A stretch of 64,000 nt of DNA from Lutraria lutraria (Eukaryota; Mollusca; Bivalvia; Venerida; Mactridae): NCBI GenBank assembly GCA_964023205.1, contig OZ026845.1:1374001-1438000 (forward strand), read 5' to 3'. Shown here piece by piece: positions 35,675 to 46,100 of this stretch. A program made the position numbers and the translations under genes. Numbering within the stretch: position 1 is the stretch's first letter; each line of letters opens with the position of its first letter. Below the pieces are notes generated by a model, which was not told where the DNA came from, did not search any database, and worked only from the letters and a program-made list of their open reading frames with translations.

Positions 35675-36460
35675 TTAAGTGATTATCACGCGTATTTTTA
35701 TCTTACGCGCACTATACCGGTGTCAATATAAACATGAACACGTTGATGACGGATAAATGAAAATGTGTACGTGCGTGTTGTTGTTTAGAATCGACATTTC
35801 TCGATCTTGGTACTTTCATTTTACAAATCGATGTGTAGCCATCGCCGAATATAACTAATTATCATAATCATGAATAAACGCCCGCTATACAGTCCGATTC
35901 CGGTATTTGATGGTCATTCGGAGACGTATCTTAGTTATTACAGAAAAAACGTAGAAATAAAACAAAAATATTTCATGCTGTTGTGTGCATGTCTAGTTTT
36001 TGAATTGGTTACATGTAATGAATGAAATAAAATTTAAAACATAAGATATGTTACTCTTGTAGATGATTGCCTTTTTGTGCTTTGTTTATAGAGTGTGTGT
36101 GTATCTTGGTACATATGTATTGACTTTAATTAGCAAGAAAAAGTTATGTTCATTGATACATGGTATTTATAATCAGAATAGTTAAAATAAATTATATGAA
36201 AATAGTAACACATAGAAATGATCCCAATGAAGGCAACTGGACACACTTAAAATTGATGATGAAATTCAACCCTTTCCAATGTGCTAACTTTTTTCAAATT
36301 ATCAGATGGACAAAAAATATTTTAGTAATATATTTTAAGAGATTGTAAATATATTTATTTATGATATGTATACCATGTGTCTTTAAAGGATATTGTTTTA
36401 AAAACCATCCCCTTTTCACTAGATTTTTTACTCTGGATTTTTTTCGGTCTGATGGATTCT

Positions 36461-36501
36461 CATTCGGTCTGACAGATCCTGTAAGCCCGTCAGACCGAAT
36501 G
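36461..36501. repeat. Perfect 13-bp hairpin
   Basis: CATTCGGTCTGAC (36461-36473) and GTCAGACCGAATG (36489-36501) with a 15-nt loop. The same 13-mer stands at 4972-4984 in a repeat-like context. Confidence 0.75.
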
Positions 36502-36724
36502 TCCTACTGAGTCCAAAATCCTTTCGCCATGACTGACGTATTTGTTTGAAGATTATTAGATGTACAACGATTTTTCTTGGGTATTTTGTCAACACAAATT
36601 TTAGGAATAGCAATTCACCATTAAATATCAGTAAGTGACTTTGATATTGCTAGTTTACCAGTCGTATTTCCATTTTTTAACTGCCTGATAAATGTGCGGC
36701 AACTAGCATCATTTGTTTACATTC

Positions 36725-36790
36725 AGACTCAGAGGGGGCGGGGCTTAAAGAAATCTTGTGTGATCATGACGCAATTTTGAGAAAATGAAA
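36725..36790. promoter_or_regulatory. Isolated GC box
   Basis: GGGGGCGGGGC at about 36733 in AT-rich intergenic DNA. No gene start found nearby, so function is unknown. Confidence 0.15.
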
Positions 36791-37444
36791 GAACGTCGAA
36801 ATCATAAGACGACACGATACATTATTTTCCTCCTATTACAACATCCAAAAGTTTAGGGTCAATTTCAAACAGTAATAAAAAGAAGAGTGAAGACTACAAT
36901 AATGTCATTACGAGTTTCCACTCAAATTAAATAAATGACGTATTATCGGACTTTACAGTAATATAGACGGCGTCAGCATTGAAATCTACCTGACAAAATG
37001 TCCACATTCGAGCTGTAATTTAAACACCAGTTAGAGAATAGTTAATATGACGATCATTGTAATTGATGGACAAATATTAACTGAAAACTATTACCCGTAA
37101 TTAATGATGACACTGATGAATTTCAACAACTGATTGTTATTTGATCCTTCGCGGACAACACTGATCGCGAGTTGTCAACGACGCCGAAATTACCCGCCAC
37201 AAGTTATTCGAGGCGTACCGCAAAATGCAAACCACAAAACTCCAGATAGAATTGTTACATAAAGTTCTTCAAATGACCCATGATGTAATTCAAGGATAGT
37301 CACTGTCTAGCGCTAGAACACTGGGTTTCAGTCGCAGATTCAGTTTCTGTACGCATCCGAAACTTGTTTTAATCGTGACAAATTCTCGTATTTTGATTGG
37401 CTTATCAAATTTAGTATATAACACGGATAAAAAACAAATATGCG

Positions 37445-38370
37445 GTAAAGTACGGAAGTAGTAGTAGTAGTAGTTTTTATTCAGGTAAAATGAGTACATG
37501 TCACAAGAACAATACAAATTCAAATGTCGACATATAATAAACATGTGAACAGTAAAGTGCATAGAAGATGACACATAATCAAAACCAGGGATGACACAAA
37601 AAGAAGGCATTAAAGCCGACTTATTTCCATTATGGTCCTTTGTGGAATTTGATCATGTGACACCGGAAAGGCAAATTAATTATTCAAAAAATTATTGTAT
37701 ATAATTTTAAGTTACATTTTCATAGCACATTGAATAGGTAAAACTAAAATCTATAATACTGAAAGATAAAATAAAATCAAAAAAAAAAATGACCAGAATA
37801 AAAGTACTAGACTGTTACAGACTGCATGAAATGATTCTTTACAGTTTTTTTAAAATGACTTGGACTTTTTATAGATCTGAAAAGTGGTGGTAACCTGTTC
37901 CATAACTGGCAGCCATTAAACGCAAAAGATGTTTTCCCAAAACCCTTAACCCTGGGAATAGAATAACTATTACTATCTCTAAGACGAGTGGAATAAGAGT
38001 GTACCTCATTAGTCAATTCAAAATTTTCATTTAAGTAGCTTGGTGCATTATTATAGTGAATCGTATGTACATGACCAAGGATAAGGGAATCAATTCTTAA
38101 ATGAACCGGTAACCAGCCAACTTCTTCGAAGTGGACCCTCCCAATATGAGTACGAGGACTGAGATTAAGTATGAATCTCAACATTTTATTCTGGGTAGCC
38201 TGAAGTCTATTTTTCAGCAAGTATTTTCTTAAACTGGTTCTCGTTCCATGTTGCAGTGCACCAAAAGGCTTTGTACACACAAGTCAACGGGAATCAGTTT
38301 AGTATTTTCTCTTTGTACATGCATTATATCATGGTATACCCTACACTCAATTTGACCATGCTTTTTTACA
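37445..38370 (-). mobile_element. Non-LTR retrotransposon 3' fragment, interrupted
   Basis: The minus-strand frame ending at 37807 encodes the C-terminal tail downstream of a reverse transcriptase (NRLQATQNKMLRFI, then VGWLPVHLRI, then WNRLPPLF and FKKTVKNHF). The 3' tail ends in AATAAA followed by CTA repeats near 37458, as in CR1/L2-type LINEs. A 72-bp inverted-repeat element at 38230-38301 splits the frame, and upstream LINE sequence resumes at 38311. Heavily 5'-truncated. Confidence 0.8.
38230..38301. mobile_element. 72-bp TIR mini-element, copy A (inside LINE)
   Basis: Ends TAAACTGGTTCTCGTT and AACGGGAATCAGTTTA form 16-bp terminal inverted repeats. GTATTTTCT flanks both sides (38221-38229 and 38302-38310), a perfect 9-bp target-site duplication. 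About 94 percent identical to copy B in inverse orientation. Too small to code. Confidence 0.92.
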
Positions 38371-38919
38371 TATAAGAGTATACATACCCTCTCCTTGTGC
38401 TTGAATTATCAAAATGATAGATATGTTACAGTATTATTAGAATAAAACATAAGATGACTAAGCATCACCAAGCAATACTTATTGATAAATAATGTAAAGC
38501 TGTAGATCACGCCCTTTTTGGACTACACGTTATTATTTTTCTAAAGACAGGTACAAATAATAGAAATTCAAGCCGTTTTTTTCATTATAGTAACTTTTAA
38601 TCTGGTACCAATATACACATTTGTATAATGGTCCCATTTGTAAAATGTTAAAAAATATCTTGAAACTCTTACAAACAAAAATAGCTGTAGCTTTCTGTAC
38701 ATTTCGATGATCTAACTACAAACTTAACGTAGAAGTTGGAAGATAAACCAGCAATCCATGAGAAATAGATATATTTATTCAGCATATAAAACACATGGTA
38801 TGGTAAAATACAATATATGAATGTTTTAAAAAACACATTGTTACAAAGACTAGAATAATACATTTAATGACATATCATAATAATAATTTTTTTAGATGTA
38901 CCAGTACATGTATATACTC

Positions 38920-39605
38920 AGGATGACATAAAAAAGGAAATGTGAATTTCCTTATTTCCATTGTGGTCCTGTAATAATAATGATATGTCATAGCAAGGCA
39001 CAACAAATTCGTATTAATGATGGTTAAATTGATCACGTTTAACAGGAGTAAAAGTAAAAAAATATATATATATATATTATATATAAATCACAGTAAGGAA
39101 TCATTGTATTAACCAATTGACGTTAATACAAACATAACTACATGCTAAGTAAAAGATGTTTTTTGAGTGAAATCTTGTATTTTTGCTGGTTGGCTGAAAC
39201 CTTAATATCTTTTGGCAATTTATTCCATAATGAACAACCATTGTATGAGAATGATTTTTTACCGAAACCTTTGACTTCAGGAATACTGAAGCATGACCCA
39301 TTACTAAACCTGGTATTATGGCTATGCACAGAACTAGCTGGAGTGAAATATTCATTCATGTAAGAAGGGGCAGAACATGAATGTATTTTAAAAACATGAT
39401 TAAGAGTGATTTGATCCACTCTTTTAGCAACGGGTAACCAGCCTAACTGTAAAAAACTCTCTGTATTAATACGACTTCTTTGATCTAGCCGAAGTACAAA
39501 TCTAATGATCTTGTTCTGAGTAACCTGGAGTCTGTTTTTCAGATTCTGAGAAATGCCATAATACCACACAGAGCAGGCATAATCCATGTGACATTGGAAG
39601 AAGAA
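38920..39605 (-). mobile_element. Second non-LTR retrotransposon 3' fragment
   Basis: Minus-strand frame 39605-39138 encodes a related but distinct RT C-terminal tail (YACSVWYYGISQNLKNRLQV, LGWLPVAKRV, SLWNKLPKDI). The 3' UTR shares a CTTATTTCCATTNTGGTCCT block with the fragment at 37445, showing two members of one lineage. Stop at about 39138. Truncated at its 5' end. Confidence 0.8.
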
Positions 39606-41770
39606 AGAATATATGTACATATTGTCCTAATAACATTTATTGTGAGTTTCACGTCTTCATAATTATCAAAGAATAGCTATCTTTGTATATAAGTACAAAA
39701 TATGATACAACATGCATGACACTCACGAGGGAAAGATTTAAATTATTTTAACACTAGGTCTGTGTACCAATGTTTATGATCTTGTACAATCACTTTCCAA
39801 GACACTTATAATTAATTAACATTCTCTAATTCGATCAATTAAGAATGGACTCCGGCCGTTGGATATTTATAAGTATTGTATTTTTATACAAAACTTAAAT
39901 TACGGGTTATCCTGTGCAATGTCATAATTATTGTCTGTTATAATTAATAAACATCTGTGATATATAATTCCAAGCAATATCATTGTGATTATAAATTTCT
40001 GTGATATTTGAAATTTTTTTTAACTAATTTATTAATGACGTTAAATTTGTATTACACAATATGAATAACATCATTTGTGATTATGATGACATGTTGCACA
40101 AATAAAATCTTATCCTGTCTTATCTTAATGACTAAATTAAGATAACTTACGTACGTATTATGTATATGTATTGATGAACTGTATATTAAGGCATCTTAAT
40201 TGCCTAAATACCCTAAAAAAACGTAAAAACTATTTAAGGCATTTAGTACATTTACAGGTACCATATAAGTGACCCCCCCCCCAAAAGAAAAATCCACATC
40301 TCTTGTTTTATTATACCTCCATAGTTATATACACTCAAACCAACTTTTAAACCGCCACCTGATATTATTGGAGATAAATTGATTTGTGAAAAGTATAAAT
40401 AAAAATATATTTTTATTTCTGTAATAATAATATTTTTTATCAAATACCTGTGATGGTTAACTGGACATTTTATTGTGTTCAAAAGATAGACGTTTTCTAT
40501 TGCATACTTTTTAATAAGTGTTCTTGTATTTATAAAGAAACCGTTTTTATCTAACCATTCTTTATTTTTGCATAACGAATTTTCCATAAATCTATGTGCT
40601 GAAAGGCTCGAACATGCTTATAAAAAATAAAAATAATAGATCAGCTGATTCGCGAATTAATGACGTACGTGAACTCGTTTAATGTATCATTTAATGTTTG
40701 TCTATTTTTGTGTCGATATTTGGTGAAATGTTGTTGAATTGAGTTTATATGAAAGCATAATATTTAATCTTTGTGAATGACCTGAAATATTTTTTACGTT
40801 TTCGTTTTTAGCGTATTTATTATAGGCAATTAACTTTAGGTCAGCACTATAAAATATTTTGACGATTTTTTATAATCACAGGAAGTCGCTATTGATATAT
40901 AATAATGATGAGAAAAGAATCTATAGAAAAAATACAGTCGAAAATTCCCATCTTTCCTAAAGCCCACCAAAAATTCAAACTTCACCAGCTTATATATATA
41001 TATATACAGTCGGGCATAATTCCTTTCGGGAAGCAAAGGGATTCAGCTTCCATGAGTACTTTTGTAACAGTCTTGGTTCGTTTTTATGATCCTTTCTCAG
41101 TCAAGTTCAACATGTCATGATTGTATGTATATTAATGTACTATCCGATCACAGATCAAGATTTGAAGACTTGTGTTTAATTTATTTATAAGTTGTCACAA
41201 TATTTATAACTGAAACAAGTTTTATGGATTATAATAATCATGGTAGACAATAGATAAGATGAATCAAATACTCAACAATCCGAACCTAAACTAAATCCTA
41301 GTTTAATTTTACATAAAGACCATGAATTTAGAAGAAAAGAAATATAATAATTTAGTCAATGAATTTAGAACCCTGGCCAGAATATAATAAAAGTATCCCT
41401 TAATTCACAAAAGAGGTGGCAATTTAAGGTTCTGACAAGGGCAAAATCTACCTTGCAAGTGTCAGTGAACCGAGCCCTGAGTGCTGGTAACTCAGCCTTA
41501 TATACCCTTTCAGGGAGAGAAATCATAAGAATTTCATGATACACTCTTTTTGAATGACACAGGGGTATAATAAAACATGTACAGTGTAACGTTAAAACAA
41601 TGTGATTTTAAGTATATCAAGTGAATAAAAATACCCATTGACTAAATATTTTAACAACATTATTTAATGATTTCTTGAATAAACATGTGTAGAAGGAAAA
41701 ATACCCTTAATTTAAATATATTTAAGTAGAATGAAAATGGACTTATTGTGATTATAATTAATCATAGATG

Positions 41771-41841
41771 TAAACTGGTTCCCGTTGACTTGTGTGTACA
41801 AAGCCTTTGGTGCACTGCATCATGGAACGGGAACCAGTTTA
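41771..41841. mobile_element. 71-bp TIR mini-element, copy B
   Basis: Perfect 16-bp inverted repeats TAAACTGGTTCCCGTT and AACGGGAACCAGTTTA. TCATAGATG lies on both sides (41762-41770 and 41842-41850), a perfect 9-bp target-site duplication different from that of copy A. The 9-bp length is typical of Mutator-like transposons (family knowledge), but the source is unknown. Confidence 0.92.
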
Positions 41842-42029
41842 TCATAGATGTTGAAAAGTAACTATAAAAGTCAATTCTGCCACACTTTCAGTACTTTGAT
41901 TCTCATCTAAATCAACTTTAAGTCATAAGCAAACATTGAATAAAGTAATTCAAAGTTTGATTGTGTTTATATAACCATCACTATAAATATCATCATTCAA
42001 GATTTTAAATAAGAGGAAATTAATCATTT

Positions 42030-42208
42030 AAAACCCATTCGCGAATTATGATCGTAAAGGGAGACAACAGTGGTTAAGGCCGGACTCCTGGTTTTTAGCC
42101 TTGCTCCCAACACATGCGCAGTTAGGCTTCCGTTAATGTCAAAAATAATGAAATTTCCCAGAAAATAACGGCAAATATCTTCCTGGCACTGAGCCGTTTT
42201 CTGTAAGT
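42030..42208 (+). promoter_or_regulatory. MLLT3: Candidate promoter and noncoding first exon of AF9/ENL gene
   Basis: A less AT-rich stretch contains ATGCGCA at 42114-42120 (NRF1-like core). A consensus donor GTAAGT at 42203-42208 could end a noncoding exon spliced to 42993. Small ATGs in it hit stops quickly. Inference only. Confidence 0.35.
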
Positions 42209-42992
42209 AAAATGTTGACGATGACGTTTAAGTAGTCAATTCGTTTGAAACTGGTCATAATATCAGTCACTCAGAGTAGCATCAAACATTTTACCACTCA
42301 CCAATATTGTCTACCCTACGTTTTTTTTACCGGCCGACTATACCATAACACAGGTGCCTGACCAGTTTAGTTATGTGTAACACATTTAATTATAACATAT
42401 ATTATGTGTGATTTTTGTTAATCATGGAGAAATCTCTCAGAAGAGAACATTATATATTTAGGGAACAGGGCCGAATACTGGAGACCAAATGGCATAAAAA
42501 AGGCTAATTGAAGGTCTTCGATGATGATGTATGCATTACATTGCAGTTCATCGTCGATGTCACTTGTTCTTGAAAAGCACAGGTAAACGACTAAAACTGA
42601 GACACATTAGTTTTCGTATTAAAAGCACAAATTTCGATAAAACAAGTACAGTGCGATGAATTTACAAAATGTATACTAAAATCTATTGACATGATGATGA
42701 TCGACCTAAGTTTTCTTTTTAGGTATCGAATATTTTGCCGATGTTTCAGACTACCCTTAATTTCAACATTTTCCTGGTAATGCTTTGGATTAAGTCTGTA
42801 GCGTTACGGAAACCATATAAGATGATCTCCTTTGACTGTTTGATAGACGCATGAAGAAGCGCCTTAAGCTGAACTGTCTTAGAAAGAGGGCAATTCCATT
42901 CGTATTTGTTTGGGTGGACTATAAATACTGAAGACTCAAAGGTTATTAGATTTTATTTATATGTTCTAATTAATGCTTTGTCTTATTCACAG

Positions 42993-43176
42993 AGTATGGA
43001 TGTGCAAGTGAAGATTGAACTAGGTCATCGTGCTAGTCCTCGTTCCAAGCCTACCAAGGAAGGATACACACACGACTGGACAGTTTATGTACGAGGTCCT
43101 GACCAAAATAATATTTCCCATTTTGTAGAAAAAGTTGTATTTTTTCTACACCCATCATTTGGAGATCCAACTAGAG
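42993..43176 (+). CDS. MLLT3: AF9/ENL coding exon 1
   Basis: The acceptor TTCACAG precedes AGTATGGATGTG. The ATG at 42996 begins [15 protein letters not shown], four residues shorter at the N terminus than human AF9. Holds the first half of YEATS with GYTHDW and [12 protein letters not shown]. Donor GTAAGC after one base of a Val codon. Upstream frame is open but looks intronic. Confidence 0.92.
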
Positions 43177-46100
43177 GTAAGCAGTACAATAAAGCAGTCC
43201 GTGACAAATTTCAAATGTTTATTTATTAACTAATGAATGATTGACGTTTGATTCTTGAAGTTGTGAAAACAAGCAAAAAGATATGACTAGCATTTTTTTG
43301 AGACTATTCCCCTAAACATAAAAAATTGCCCGTAATAAAAGGTTCAATTTCTTCAAAATACAGAGCTCTACAAAACAGCTTACACAGCAGTTTTGTTTGT
43401 TGTCCTGCTTAAACACTGGTAAGGGCTTTATTGACTATTGAGTGGGTTTATTTTTTAATTCAAGATGAAATCAAACACAATAATTCTTTCTAAAAAGATT
43501 AAAAGAAGAAATCATTGCTTTGTCAAACGTTTAGTTATTTATGAACCTCAAGTCAGTTAACAAACATATAAACAAGCTCTAATGAGCTTTTAAACCTAAC
43601 TACGTACATGTTATAACAATTATATCAAAGATCACAGATAAACAAGTTTACTAGATCACACATTTAAGACTCGTATTGTGCAATGCACAGGTTAATAATA
43701 CATAGGGCATTAGGCACAATGCATAATTTGTCTTATATTCAGAGACAAAGATTAAAATAAAGCATTACTGGTAGGCTAAGCGCATACATAAATTATATAA
43801 ATAACAATAAAAGCAAATGAACAGTGTCTATCAAGTAGATGTCAGATAATCATCATAGAAAGAGGAAATGCTAAGAAACTGATTGCAAATATGGAGCAAT
43901 AGGTGAATGATAAAAACATACTAAGAAAGTGTATCACCTCATATCAGATGTGAAATGAACAGATTGGGACTGATTGTATACAGAAAGATAATTAAGACTA
44001 TTATAATGTCATTTTTTTTACTTATTTGGTCTGTTATAGGAAATTGAGATGAGGAGTTAGCTCCTATAAAAAACTGCTAATTGTATTGTTCAGTTAACAA
44101 AATAAGGTCAGAAAATTAAGTTGTAATTTTGGTTACCTGACCAACCTTATTTTTGGTGCAGGCATTTTAGTGCTAAGACTAAGTATGAAAATGTATAGGC
44201 AAGAATTTATGAAAGATATATGTTAAGAAAAAGAATTAATGTAACCTAGCTACCTTCTTCTTTTTTGTCAGGTAACCACAAGTATGACTTCTTTTAGCCT
44301 AATGTAATTATGCACATAATGCTGATGTTGTGTGACTGCATAAAGAATAATGTTATTTCTGTTTCTCTTTAAGGATATAATGTTACTACAGTAACAATAA
44401 AGCTCTTGTTTCTAAATCAGGATGTGCATAATATGTTGTTGCAACTTGCATAAATAGTGTAGGGTCATTACTTGAAGAGGTAGTTAGTTGTTAGGTTATT
44501 GGAGAACCATTTCTTGAATCATTGCCTGGTTTGGATATTTATTATTCAGAATCTTTAGTGATTTTTTTTGCCTGATTGGGAAAGGTACCGATACCAGACA
44601 AATTGGGAAAAAATTGCGGCATTTTGACCAAATTGTGATTTTTTTTAAGAAATTGTGAATTTTAAAAACGAAGATATTTATATTATCAACTGCTCTTCTT
44701 CGTTTTTTTTATGAAAAAAAAATGTGCACCAGATTGTGAATTTCTTTCTTTTGAAATTGGGAAAATGGATCATTAATTTTGTATAAATTTCAAATTGGGA
44801 AGGTACCGTTTACAGGTACCAAACAAAGAAGGAAAAAAGTTGCTGATTTTCTATTTGTAAATTTACCATTACCATATCATTATTTCTGTATGTTTCTTTA
44901 TTTTCAGTCTGTAAAGAACCACCGTATCATGTGTCTGAGAAAGGATATGCTAGCTTTGAACTACCTATCAAAATTCATTTCCGCAACAAAGCCGAACCAA
45001 GATCAATAGATTTCAACTATAACCTACTACTTCATATGCAGGAACCAGTAAATCATTCACGCTGTGAGAAACTAACCTTCCAGAATCCGACAGATGAATT
45101 CAAGAAGAAGCTCATCAAAGCTGGTGGAGTACGTTCTTATGTTTCCATCTTATTTTCTTTTTAAGAGTCAAATTTACGAAGTAAATTCTGACTTCTAGTG
45201 ATCATGAATTTCAACATTTGCCTATTGTACTACTCTCTTAGGTTGGAAATCTAACTAACTCTGACAATTGTGAACGAGTATACACATACCCTCATTTTAA
45301 TGATATTGATCAAATCTTAAGTTTCGACCCAGTATAGTTATAAATTGTGACTTGGATAAAAATGTAGAGAAATGGAGGCTCTGCAATGCCTTTGCTGATG
45401 TATGTGTACTATGTACTATTTTGCTTTAAAAGTGTTGAACATTCTAGTACCAGTTGTTGATTTTTCCAATTGAATTTCCTACTATGAAATAGTTATACTG
45501 GATGAATCTCCCTTGTCTCTGACTTAGTGACTTGGATATGTATGTTGTGATATGCATTGAACATGTTTTGGATATCATTTATGTAAGTCCTATGAATAAT
45601 TTGTGGCATGTGTTGTATTTTGGATGGTGACAATTTATGAAATGATTATTTGTTGTTGATTATTTGTTGTTGATTATTTGTTGTTGATGGTTGAGAAATC
45701 AATATTACAAGGACTTTTAATTATTAATAATCTAGCCAAGGTAAAAAATTAAATAATTCATTTACATGCACCTGGTGCGTGTAAATGAATTATTTAATTT
45801 TGCCAGTCACAACCATGTTTGAACCATATTGTTATAGATCAGTATATCAGCCTCTGATCGAATCATTTCAATGTTTAAAATTGATTTTAGGTTTGCAACA
45901 TGATTCATGTATCAAGTTGTCTGTGTATGTTTTACGCAGGATCTAATTTGTTGATTTACTGAAACGTTCAATTTTTGATGATGCCTTTGTTTGTTACCAT
46001 TCGACTCAAACTAAACACTCATTCATTCAACGCTGTAGAAATTGGCCCTTAGGTTAATTTATTCAAGTTTGTTCAGGAAAACAAAATAATATTCTGTATA

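Noticed and set aside
37807..39620. The two LINE ORFs as host genes
   Set aside because: C-terminal reverse-transcriptase tail signatures, 5' truncation, and LINE-type 3' ends with AATAAA and CTA repeats.
42906..42995. Upstream in-frame ATG adding 30 residues to AF9/ENL ([12 protein letters not shown]...)
   Set aside because: The stretch ends in a consensus acceptor TTCACAG directly before the conserved start region and has no similarity to AF9, so it is intron.
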